Below, piece by piece: positions 8,720 to 15,594 of a DNA stretch of 64,000 nt. The translations under genes and the position numbers were made by a program. A model generated the notes under the pieces. The model saw nothing but the letters and a program-made list of their open reading frames with translations, was not told where the DNA came from and did not search any database. The stretch is from Roseiarcus sp963776665 (lineage in GTDB: Bacteria; Pseudomonadota; Alphaproteobacteria; Rhizobiales; Beijerinckiaceae), in assembly GCA_963776665.1 (NCBI GenBank), contig CAVZNQ010000006.1, positions 43,273 to 107,272 of the forward strand, written 5' to 3'. Within the stretch, counting starts at the first letter, position 1. Every line of letters begins with the position of its first letter.

Positions 8720-9949
8720 TTACTCCGCCGCGTGGCGGCGCGGCAGCGACGCCTTGTCCAGCGCCTGCGCCAGATCCTCGATCAGGTCGTCGGCGTCCTC
8801 GAGGCCGACGGACAGCCTCAAGAGGCCCGGCGCGATGCCGAGCGCGGCGCGCTGTTCGGGCTTGAGCCGCTGGTGGGTCGTCGTCTCCGGATGGGTGATG
8901 AGGCTCTTGGCGTCGCCGAGATTGTTCGAGATGCCGATGATGGTGAGCGCGTTCGCGACACGGAACGCGGCCGCCTTGCCGCCGGCGACCTCGAACGAGA
9001 GCATCGTGCCGCCAGCCTCCATCTGCCGCATCGCCAGCGCCGCTTGCGGGTGATCGGGGCGGCCGGGGTAGAGCGTCCGCACGACCGCGGGATGACCGCT
9101 GAGGAAGTCGGCGATCTTCGCTGCTGTCCGCGTTTGCGCAGCGACCCGCACGGGCAAGGTCTCGAGCGACTTCAGAAGCGTCCAGGCGTTGAAGGGCGAG
9201 AGACAGGGACCCGTCTGGCGCAGGAAATTGTGGATGTGGTCGGCGATGAATTTTTCCGACGCCAGGATAATCCCGCCGAGCACGCGCCCCTGGCCGTCGA
9301 TGTGCTTGGTCGCCGAATAGACGACGCAATCGGCGCCGAGCTTCAGCGGATGCTGCAGCAAAGGCGTCGCGAACACGTTGTCCACGACCAGCGTCGCGCC
9401 CGCCCCATGCACGATGTCGGCGACGGCGGCGATGTCGACCAGCTCGAGCGTCGGGTTGGTCGGCGATTCGATGAACGCGGTTTTGGTGTTGGGCCTGAGC
9501 GCCGTTCGCCAGGCATCGAGGTCCGCCCCATCGACGAGGGTCGAAGCGACGCCAAACCGGGGAAGCAACTCCTCGACCACATAGAGACAGGAGCCGAACA
9601 ACGCCCGCGCGGCGACGATATGGTCGCCCGCCTTGAGCTGGCCCATGAGCGAGGCGGTGACCGCCGCCATGCCGCTAGCGGTCGCCCGCGCCGCCTCGGC
9701 GCCCTCGATCAGCGCCATCCGCCGCTCGAACATCGACACGGTCGGGTTGGAGAAGCGCGAATAGACGAAGCCCGGATCGTCGCCCTTGAAGCGCGCCTCG
9801 GCGATCTCCATCGTGTCGTAGAGGTACCCCTGGGTGAGAAAGAGCGCTTCCGACGTCTCCTCGAACCGCGATCGCAGCGACCCGCCGTGGATGAGTTGCG
9901 TCGCCGGCCTCAGCGTCTTGGGATCGCGGGATTTTCGCGGCGTCGTCAT
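8720..9949 (-). CDS. metZ: O-succinylhomoserine sulfhydrylase
   Basis: PLP enzyme of the Cys/Met metabolism family that makes homocysteine from O-succinylhomoserine and sulfide in methionine synthesis. The PLP lysine is Lys215 in SATKHIDGQGR; YSRFSNPT and ESPTNPTLEL are the usual substrate and cofactor loops. At 409 residues it has normal length and matches the alphaproteobacterial MetZ type better than MetC or cystathionine gamma-synthase. ATG 9949 follows a GAGAGGA ribosome site. A SAM-II riboswitch lies about 70 bases upstream, which fits methionine-pathway control. O-acetylhomoserine as substrate cannot be excluded. Confidence 0.94.
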   Translation of the reverse strand: MTTPRKSRDPKTLRPATQLIHGGSLRSRFEETSEALFLTQGYLYDTMEIAEARFKGDDPGFVYSRFSNPTVSMFERRMALIEGAEAARATASGMAAVTASLMGQLKAGDHIVAARALFGSCLYVVEELLPRFGVASTLVDGADLDAWRTALRPNTKTAFIESPTNPTLELVDIAAVADIVHGAGATLVVDNVFATPLLQHPLKLGADCVVYSATKHIDGQGRVLGGIILASEKFIADHIHNFLRQTGPCLSPFNAWTLLKSLETLPVRVAAQTRTAAKIADFLSGHPAVVRTLYPGRPDHPQAALAMRQMEAGGTMLSFEVAGGKAAAFRVANALTIIGISNNLGDAKSLITHPETTTHQRLKPEQRAALGIAPGLLRLSVGLEDADDLIEDLAQALDKASLPRRHAAE

Positions 9950-10020
9950 CGTTCAAGTCCTCTCGCGCCGACGGCGCTTACGGGGCTCGAGACGAGGCGT
10001 ATTTTGTGAGAGCGCCCCGA

Positions 10021-10076
10021 TCTTTTAGCCCGATGTTTAACGTGGCGGCAAGCCGACCGGCTCAAATGACCACGGA
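10021..10076 (-). promoter_or_regulatory. SAM-II riboswitch upstream of metZ
   Basis: Read on the minus strand, this leader has the SAM-II (metA element) consensus in order. CGTGG opens the first stem and is closed by CCACG. Between them lie TCATTTGAGCCGGTCGGCTT and TGCCG, and after them the conserved GTTAAA, a short variable part and GGCTAAAAGA, which form the pseudoknot. SAM-II is known to sit in front of met genes in Alphaproteobacteria and to lower expression when S-adenosylmethionine is high. Here it lies 71-127 bases before the metZ start. A GC-rich hairpin (GCGCCG/CGGCGC) next to the metZ ribosome site may be part of the switching region; that part is inference. Confidence 0.9.
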
Positions 10077-10211
10077 AGAGGCCTGAATAGCCGGGGCGAG
10101 GTCCCGGCGTCAAGGCCAAGTCTTGTCGGCGGCGTCGCAGTTTGAATTTCTGAGTTTCCTTTCAGAAGCCATTCACAGGAGCGATTTCCGCTTCCCGCTT
10201 CCATCCGCGCC

Positions 10212-11321
10212 CTAGTTGCGGGGCAGGTTGGGCAGAAGCGCAAGGGCGTTATCCCGGCCGATCGCTTGAAGGTCGGCGGCGGATAGGTCGAGTTCCTTCA
10301 TGCCCTGCGCTGTCTTCTGCAGCGGCACAAACGGATTGTCGCTGCCAAACAGGATTTGCGTCGTGGGAACGAGCTTGGTGAGCGCCGCGATTGCTGGCCG
10401 ATACGCAGTGCCGGCGATATCGTAGAAAAGCCGCGCGAGTTCGTAGTCGATGCCATTCGGGGCCACTTCGGCGATATTCTTCGGCGCGTAGTCGTGCATG
10501 CGCCCCATCACCATCGGCACGTCTCCGCCGCCGTGCGAGAAAATGAAGCGAATATCTCGGAAGCGCGCGAACGCGCCGGTGAACATGAGATTTGTGACGG
10601 CCCGCGTGGTGTCCTCGGGAATTTCCGAGATGAGCGGCGAAACATCCGGCAGCAACTTCTGGCAGCAGCTCGCCACCGTCGGATGGACGAAGACCACGGC
10701 CTTGCGCCGGTTCAGTTCTTCGAAGACGGGAACAAAGGCCGGATTGCCAAGCCATTTGGACCCGGAATCGTCGCTGTAACTGGTTACGATGCCGATGCCA
10801 TCCGCCTTAAGTACGTCGAAAGAATATTCGATCTCGCGCAGGCTGCCCTCGGCGTCCGGCAGCGGAATGACGGGAAACAGCCCAAACCGACCCGGATGCT
10901 TAAGCGCGAGATCAGCCGCATAGTCGTTGCAAGCCCGAGACGTGCGGCGCGCGGCCTCGGGATCACCGAACCATACGCCGGGGAGCGCCAACGAAAGGAC
11001 AGCGGTCGCCACGCCTTGGGCGTCCATTGCGTCGAGCGCTTTTTGCGGGGTCCAGTCGAGCGCCGCCGGCGAAACCCTGCTTCGATTCTCCGCGACGTAG
11101 GAAGGCGGCGCGAAGTGATGATGCACATCGATCAGCCACGATTTGTCAGCCGTCGTCGCGTTGGCGAGCGCCGGCGATGATCGTCCGATGATTGCCGTCG
11201 CTGCGCTTACGCCTATAGCTGCGAAACCGGAAAGCACGGCTCGCCTTCCAACGGCGCGAGGAGGAACACTTGAGCAACAGAGGCAAGGCGCGATAGATCG
11301 ACGTCCGGAGTTGTTGTGCAT
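10212..11321 (-). CDS. Exported amidohydrolase family 2 protein
   Basis: A metal-dependent hydrolase or decarboxylase of the amidohydrolase 2 family (PF04909), related to 2-amino-3-carboxymuconate semialdehyde decarboxylase. Metal ligands are visible: His-x-His in DVHHHFAPP, the His of VVFVHPT, the His of FSHGGG and the Asp of LFGSDNPF. The N-terminus carries a twin-arginine-like signal (GRRAVLSGF followed by a hydrophobic stretch), so a periplasmic location is likely. ATG 11321 is chosen because GAAGGAG lies 4 bases upstream; ATG 11336 has none. The substrate is unknown and the gene appears monocistronic. Confidence 0.82.
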   Translation of the reverse strand: MHNNSGRRSIAPCLCCSSVPPRAVGRRAVLSGFAAIGVSAATAIIGRSSPALANATTADKSWLIDVHHHFAPPSYVAENRSRVSPAALDWTPQKALDAMDAQGVATAVLSLALPGVWFGDPEAARRTSRACNDYAADLALKHPGRFGLFPVIPLPDAEGSLREIEYSFDVLKADGIGIVTSYSDDSGSKWLGNPAFVPVFEELNRRKAVVFVHPTVASCCQKLLPDVSPLISEIPEDTTRAVTNLMFTGAFARFRDIRFIFSHGGGDVPMVMGRMHDYAPKNIAEVAPNGIDYELARLFYDIAGTAYRPAIAALTKLVPTTQILFGSDNPFVPLQKTAQGMKELDLSAADLQAIGRDNALALLPNLPRN

Positions 11322-11646
11322 CGCACTCCTTCGCATTTCATCCCGCTTGAAGTGAGCAGGTTATAGCGACCGCGGCAGAAAGGATATGCGAATAGATAAG
11401 AACAAAGCTCGATCGCTTGATCGGGCTTGGGGCCAGGAGAGAGCCGGGACTTGGGAGATTGGTCGCCAGTTCCGGCGACCAATGCCTGACCATCAACCCA
11501 TTTGGACTTGGCACGGCGATCCTAAAATGCGCGTCGAAATTCGCGTGACCGCCTTTCGGGACGATTAAGCGTTCACCGCGTCGCCAAGCCTTGGCTTGAG
11601 CGCGAGCCGGCGCTAACAACGCGGACCGCCCATCGAGGCCCCTCCG
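11322..11646. other. Divergent intergenic region
   Basis: About 325 bases between the divergent amidohydrolase and dCTP deaminase genes. No frame here has family features or a good ribosome site, and no strong palindrome or RNA element was recognised. It should carry the promoters of both neighbours. Confidence 0.4.
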
Positions 11647-12828
11647 TTGACGCCGACCCGATCCTCCCTTCCCGTGATCCTCGACGCCGCCGAGCCCGGC
11701 GTGGCCGACGCCCTGTTCTCGGCGCCGTTCGGCCTCTTCGGCCGGCAGAAGATCCGCGCCATGATCGGCCGCAAGCTGATCCGGGCGGAGGCCGATATCG
11801 ATCCTTCCCAACTCCAGCCCGCGAGCCTCGACTTGAGGATCAGCAAGGAAGCCTACCGCGTTCGCGCGAGCTTCCTGCCCGGGCGCGGCTCGTCGGTTCG
11901 CGACCGGCTGCAAAGCCTGAACGCCGAGCCGGTGTCGCTCGCCGGCAAAGGGGCGGTGCTCGAGAAAGGCATCGTCTATGTCGCGCGGCTGATGGAGCGG
12001 CTCGAATTGAGGCCGAACCTCTCCGGCGCCGCAAACCCGAAGAGTTCGACCGGCCGGCTCGACATCTTCACCCGGCTCATCGTCGACGGCGGCGAGGCGT
12101 TCGACGAGGCGCCGCTCGACTACAAGGGCGAACTCTGGCTCGAGATTTCGCCGCGAAGCTTCAGCGTCCGGGTCAAAGCGGGGACGAAACTCAATCAGAT
12201 CCGCTTCCGCAGCCGCAATTCCCAGCAAAAGGACAGGCACACTTTCGTTCTCGACGACGCCGAGATTCGCAAACGCCACCTCCTCTCCGCGCTTGTCGAC
12301 GGCCAGCTCGACCTGCGCGAGGGCGTTGTGCTGCGGATCGATCTTGGCGGTCTCGGGGAGGACGTCGTCGGCTACCGGGCGATCAAGAGCAGCGACGTCA
12401 TCGACGTCAATCGGGTGCGCGGGTACCGAATCGAGGATTTCTGGGAGCCTATTCGCGCCCGCGAGGATCGGCGCCTGATCCTCGATCCCGACCAGTTCTA
12501 CATTCTCGCTTCGCGCGAGAAAGTTCAGATACCGGCCGATCTCGCCGCCGAGATGGCGCCGATCGACCCGGCGATCGGCGAGTTTCGCGTCCACTACGCC
12601 GGCTTTTTCGATCCCGGCTTCGGTCAGGGCGCGGACGGGCTCCCGACCGCGCGCGCGGTGCTCGAGGTCCGCTCGCGCGACGTGCCGTTCCTGCTCGAGG
12701 ACGCCCAGCCGGTCGGGCGGCTGGTCTACGAAAAACTTGCCGGCGCGGCAGACGAACTCTACGGCTCAGGCGCGAATTCGAACTACCAGCACCAGGGGCT
12801 CAAGCTGTCGAAGCACTTCCGGGTCTAG
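11647..12828 (+). CDS. dcd: 2'-deoxycytidine 5'-triphosphate deaminase (two-domain type)
   Basis: Deaminates dCTP to dUTP, feeding dTMP synthesis. The protein is the long alphaproteobacterial form (393 residues here) with two dUTPase-like folds in one chain. Recognisable blocks are LQPASLDLRISKEAYRVRAS, ANPKSSTGRLDIFTRLI, and LDYKGELWLEISPRSFSVRV followed by LNQIRF. The start is a TTG at 11647 with only a weak GAGG upstream; the next ATG (11761) would cut into conserved sequence, so the TTG or another nearby non-ATG start is preferred. Its last 29 bases overlap the convergent hxlR-type gene. Confidence 0.85.
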   Translation: MTPTRSSLPVILDAAEPGVADALFSAPFGLFGRQKIRAMIGRKLIRAEADIDPSQLQPASLDLRISKEAYRVRASFLPGRGSSVRDRLQSLNAEPVSLAGKGAVLEKGIVYVARLMERLELRPNLSGAANPKSSTGRLDIFTRLIVDGGEAFDEAPLDYKGELWLEISPRSFSVRVKAGTKLNQIRFRSRNSQQKDRHTFVLDDAEIRKRHLLSALVDGQLDLREGVVLRIDLGGLGEDVVGYRAIKSSDVIDVNRVRGYRIEDFWEPIRAREDRRLILDPDQFYILASREKVQIPADLAAEMAPIDPAIGEFRVHYAGFFDPGFGQGADGLPTARAVLEVRSRDVPFLLEDAQPVGRLVYEKLAGAADELYGSGANSNYQHQGLKLSKHFRV

Positions 12829-13273
12829 AGTCTGAAACCGGCCGGCTTCCGCTCCGCGCATTCGCTCTCGCCGCGCTCTCGCTCCAGCCGCGGGCGATCT
12901 GCGGCAGTTTCGTCTCGATCCATTCGGCAAGGACGCAGACATGCTGAGCCGCCTCCCGCCCGAACGGCGTCAGGCTGTATTCGACATGCGGCGGGACGAC
13001 GTCGAACGCCATGCGGCTCACCAGACCGTCGCGCTCGAGCCATTGCAGCGTCTGGGAGAGCATCCGCTCGCTCACCCCGCCTATCGAGCGCCTCAATTCG
13101 CTGAAGCGGCGGGTGCGCCCCTCGAGTGCGAGCAGGACAAGAACGCCCCAGCGGCTGGTGATGTGCTTGAGCACTTCGCGCGACGGGCAGGCCGCGGACA
13201 TCAGGTCGCCGCGCTCGAATCGCTCAGAGAGCGGCGCGACGGGATCGGCGGGCGGGGAGGAGGCCTTTTTCAT
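12800..13273 (-). CDS. HxlR family transcriptional regulator
   Basis: A 157-residue winged-helix regulator. The family core is complete: CPSREVLKHITSRWGVLVLL with its redox-capable Cys, the recognition helix FSELRRSIGGVSERMLSQTL, and EYSLTPFGRE. HxlR proteins of the QorR/YodB/HypR kind sense quinones, diamide or aldehydes and repress an adjacent oxidoreductase. The divergent qorB-like gene at 13358 fits that arrangement. A 7-base-arm palindrome overlaps the start codon and is the likely operator for both genes. The C-terminal tail is rich in Ser, Ala and Arg and probably disordered. Confidence 0.92.
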   Translation of the reverse strand: MKKASSPPADPVAPLSERFERGDLMSAACPSREVLKHITSRWGVLVLLALEGRTRRFSELRRSIGGVSERMLSQTLQWLERDGLVSRMAFDVVPPHVEYSLTPFGREAAQHVCVLAEWIETKLPQIARGWSESAARANARSGSRPVSDSRPGSASTA

Positions 13274-13292
13274 ACTTACTTAATTGTAAGTA
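13273..13292. promoter_or_regulatory. Palindromic operator between hxlR-type and qorB-like genes
   Basis: TACTTAC (13273-13279) and GTAAGTA (13286-13292) form a perfect inverted repeat around TTAATT. It is AT-rich in a GC-rich setting and starts at the first base of the hxlR-type gene. Repeats of GTAA/TTAC type are typical HxlR-family binding sites, and the position suits autorepression together with control of the divergent reductase. Confidence 0.7.
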
Positions 13293-13357
13293 CTTCCAAA
13301 AAATAAGCAAGGGGCATAGAGGGTCCCATCCCAACGGGAATAAGAGGACAGGACCCC

Positions 13358-14203
13358 ATGACCATCGCCGTTACAGCAGCTACCGGCCAGCTCGGCCGGC
13401 TCGTGATCGCCAAGCTCAAGGCCAAGACGCCGGCAAAGGAAATCGTCGCGCTGGCCCGCAACCCCGCAAAGGCCGCGGACCTCGGCGTCGCCGTGCGCGA
13501 GGCCGACTATTCGAAGCCGGAAACGCTCGCCAAAGCGCTCGCCGGCGTCGACACGCTGCTCCTCATCTCATCGAGCGAGATCGGCCAGCGCGCCGCCCAG
13601 CATCGCAACGTTATCGAGGCGGCCAAGAAGGCGGGGGTCAAGCGGATCGTCTACACGAGCCTCTTGCGCGCCGACTCGACGCCGCTGAGCCTGGGCGCGG
13701 AGCACAAAGCGACCGAGGCCGATCTCAGGGCTTCGGGCGTTCCGTTCACCATCCTGCGCAACGGCTGGTACACGGAGAACTACACCGGCTCGGTAGGCGG
13801 CGCGCTGGCCGGCGGCGCATTCATCGGCGCCTCAGGGGAGGGCAAGATTTCCGCCGCCGCCCGCGCCGACTACGCCGACGCGGCGGTCGCCGCGCTCACG
13901 AGCGAGGGCCACGCGGGCAGGACCTACGAGCTCGCCGGCGACGAAGCCTTCACTCTCAAGGACCTCGCGGCCGAAATCTCGCGCCAGAGCGGCAAGACGA
14001 TTCCCTACAAGAACCTGCCCGAGTCGGACTACGCCGCCGCTCTCTCCGGCCACGGCCTGCCGCCGGGCATCGCCAAAGCCATCGCGGGATGGGGCGTCGA
14101 CGCCTCGAAGGGCGCCCTTTTTGACGACAGCCGTGCGCTCTCGAAGCTCATTGGACGGCCGACGACGCCCCTCTCGGCTTCGGTCGGCGACGCGCTGAAG
14201 TAA
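13358..14203 (+). CDS. NAD(P)H:quinone oxidoreductase, QorB/NmrA-like
   Basis: A 281-residue atypical short-chain dehydrogenase with a Rossmann motif at the very N-terminus (TAATGQLGRLV) and the QorB-type blocks VDTLLLISSSEIGQR, AGVKRIVYTSLLRAD and TILRNGWYTENY. The family uses NAD(P)H to reduce quinones in the cytoplasm (E. coli QorB/YtfG). It is divergent from the HxlR-type regulator with a shared operator, so it is probably induced by quinone or electrophile stress. A GGAC-containing stretch precedes ATG 13358. A strong hairpin follows the gene. Confidence 0.87.
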   Translation: MTIAVTAATGQLGRLVIAKLKAKTPAKEIVALARNPAKAADLGVAVREADYSKPETLAKALAGVDTLLLISSSEIGQRAAQHRNVIEAAKKAGVKRIVYTSLLRADSTPLSLGAEHKATEADLRASGVPFTILRNGWYTENYTGSVGGALAGGAFIGASGEGKISAAARADYADAAVAALTSEGHAGRTYELAGDEAFTLKDLAAEISRQSGKTIPYKNLPESDYAAALSGHGLPPGIAKAIAGWGVDASKGALFDDSRALSKLIGRPTTPLSASVGDALK

Positions 14204-14211
14204 GGCCGGCA

Positions 14212-14237
14212 GAGGGCGCGCCCACGGACGCGCCCTC
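14212..14237 (+). terminator. Hairpin after the qorB-like gene
   Basis: GAGGGCGCG (14212-14220) and CGCGCCCTC (14229-14237) form a perfect 9-base-pair GC stem with an 8-base loop, 8 bases after the stop codon. No T-run follows, so termination may need Rho, but position and strength suggest a transcript end. Confidence 0.5.
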
Positions 14238-14425
14238 CGGCGCCGCGAAAAGGCGGCCGGATGAAGCTTCTCCGGTCGAACCGTCATATTTCGCTTGGCG
14301 AGAGGCCATCCGATCCTATATGACCTCGAAGTGGCGCGGCGCCGGGAGGCTCCGCGCCGCGAGTTTTTCTGGCTGGGCCGAGGCCGCCCCCGGCGCCGGA
14401 AGCCCCAAAGCCCAAACGACGAGCA

Positions 14426-14623
14426 ATGACCAACCCGTTCGAGTTCATTCAGCAAGTCCGCGCCGAGGCCGCCAAGGTGGTCTGGCCGACCAGACGCGAG
14501 ACCCTCATCACCACCGGGCTCGTGCTGGTGTTGGTCGTCTTTACGAGTGTGTTCTTCGTCGTCGTCGATCAGGTGTTGCGCCAGGTGGTGTCGCTGGTGC
14601 TCGGCTTCGGCCGCGGCGGCTAG
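14426..14623 (+). CDS. secE: Preprotein translocase subunit SecE
   Basis: The small SecE subunit of the SecYEG channel, 65 residues, single membrane helix (about residues 29-59). The conserved cytoplasmic amphipathic segment VRAEAAKVVWPTRRETL ahead of the helix is diagnostic. It is followed by nusG 50 bases downstream, the usual partner. No tRNA-Trp, which often precedes secE, is seen in the 220 bases upstream. Confidence 0.96.
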   Translation: MTNPFEFIQQVRAEAAKVVWPTRRETLITTGLVLVLVVFTSVFFVVVDQVLRQVVSLVLGFGRGG

Positions 14624-14673
14624 GCGTTGTTCATTGAACCGGAGGCCCGAGATTTGATACGGAACGCCTGAAC

Positions 14674-15204
14674 ATGAACATGCGCTGGTATATTGTCCAC
14701 GCCTATTCGAACTTCGAGAAGAAGGTTGCTGAATCCCTGCGCGAGCAGGCGCGCCAGCGTGGACTTGCGGAGAAGTTCGAGGACATCCTGGTTCCGACCG
14801 AGCAGGTCGTCGAGGTCCGGCGCGGGCGCAAGATCAATTCCGAGCGGAAGTTTTTTCCCGGCTACGTGCTGGTCAAGTGCGATCTGACCGACGAGGTCTA
14901 CCATCTGATCAAGAACACGCCGAAAGTGACGGGCTTCCTCGGCGCCGACAAGAAGCCGATGCCGATCTCCGATCTCGAGGCCGATCGGATCAAGGGCCAG
15001 GTGGCGGACGGGGTGGAGCGGCCGAAGGCGGCGATCCGGTTCGAGATCGGCGAAAACGTGCGGGTCGCCGACGGGCCGTTCGCCTCTTTCAACGGCGTGG
15101 TCGAGGAAGTCGACGAATCGCGTTCGCGGGTCAAGGTCGCGGTGTCGATCTTCGGCCGGGCGACGCCGGTCGATCTCGAATTCGGTCAGGTCGAGAAGGT
15201 CTGA
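14674..15204 (+). CDS. nusG: Transcription termination/antitermination factor NusG
   Basis: Binds RNA polymerase and links it to Rho or to ribosomal protein S10. The 176-residue product has the N-terminal NGN domain (MRWYIVHAYSNFEKKVAESL, then KFFPGYVLVKCDL) and a C-terminal KOW domain (FEIGENVRVADGPFASFNGVVEE). Starts at 14674 or 14680 are both possible. The gene is co-directional with secE, but what follows is not rplK, as is usual in Alphaproteobacteria, but a 390-base gap and the E1/E2/ACP cluster. Confidence 0.97.
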   Translation: MNMRWYIVHAYSNFEKKVAESLREQARQRGLAEKFEDILVPTEQVVEVRRGRKINSERKFFPGYVLVKCDLTDEVYHLIKNTPKVTGFLGADKKPMPISDLEADRIKGQVADGVERPKAAIRFEIGENVRVADGPFASFNGVVEEVDESRSRVKVAVSIFGRATPVDLEFGQVEKV

Positions 15205-15594
15205 ACGACTCTCATCGCCTCGGGCGCGCCGGACCGGAGCCAAATCGGCCCGTTCTGTTTTTCGAAAACTTCCAATCTTGGCATCGGTTTTGAGAATCAA
15301 TTGGGCGCTCGCCTCGCCCGCCTCCTTCCCTCGCGCCGGCCGGGCTGGCCTTGCGCAAATCGGCGATCTGTGCGAGTTCCCAAGGGTCGGCGCCTGAACC
15401 GGCGCCGTGCGCCGATCCTTCGAGTTTTCGCCGCGGCTAGAGCGTTGGCTTCAAGGGCGATGTGGATTTGGCCGTTCTGAAAGCAGAACTGGCCGCGATT
15501 AGCGTCCATAGCGATCGCCACCTACAGCAAAAGGGAGATTGATCGCGGCGCAAGGGTAGCCTATAGTACAATTGGGTCTAATCGCACGAAATGT
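15205..15594. other. Gap after nusG with two strong hairpins
   Basis: About 390 bases without a convincing gene. It contains a perfect 7-base-pair stem at 15388-15407 (CGGCGCC/GGCGCCG, 6-base loop). A second hairpin at 15470-15494 has GGCC-GTTCTG pairing with CAGAAC-GGCC around AAAG, with one bulged base. Neither is followed by a T-run. A promoter-like pair lies at its 3' end. No insertion sequence, tRNA or direct repeat that would mark an insertion was recognised. Confidence 0.45.
15539..15567 (+). promoter_or_regulatory. Candidate sigma70-type promoter of the E1/E2/ACP cluster
   Basis: TTGATC (15539-15544) and TATAGT (15562-15567) are separated by 17 bases, close to the TTGACA-N17-TATAAT consensus. 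It lies just upstream of the first cluster gene, which would give a very short leader. Assigned from sequence pattern only. Confidence 0.45.

Noticed and set aside
8672..10009. 445-codon plus-strand frame opposite metZ
   Set aside because: It is Arg/Asp/Glu-rich antisense translation of a GC-rich conserved gene with no domain of its own; metZ on the other strand is unambiguous.
11386..11568. 60-codon frame between the amidohydrolase and dCTP deaminase genes
   Set aside because: No ribosome site, no family likeness, and it lies in a divergent promoter region.
11338..12594. 418-codon minus-strand frame opposite the dCTP deaminase gene
   Set aside because: No family features; it mirrors the third-position GC of the real gene on the plus strand.
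14204..14425. tRNA-Trp upstream of secE, as in many bacteria
   Set aside because: No acceptor-stem pairing, anticodon loop or GGTTCGA-type T-loop was found in the interval.
15297..15521. 74-codon minus-strand frame in the gap after nusG
   Set aside because: It contains both hairpins of the region, has no ribosome site and no recognisable protein features.
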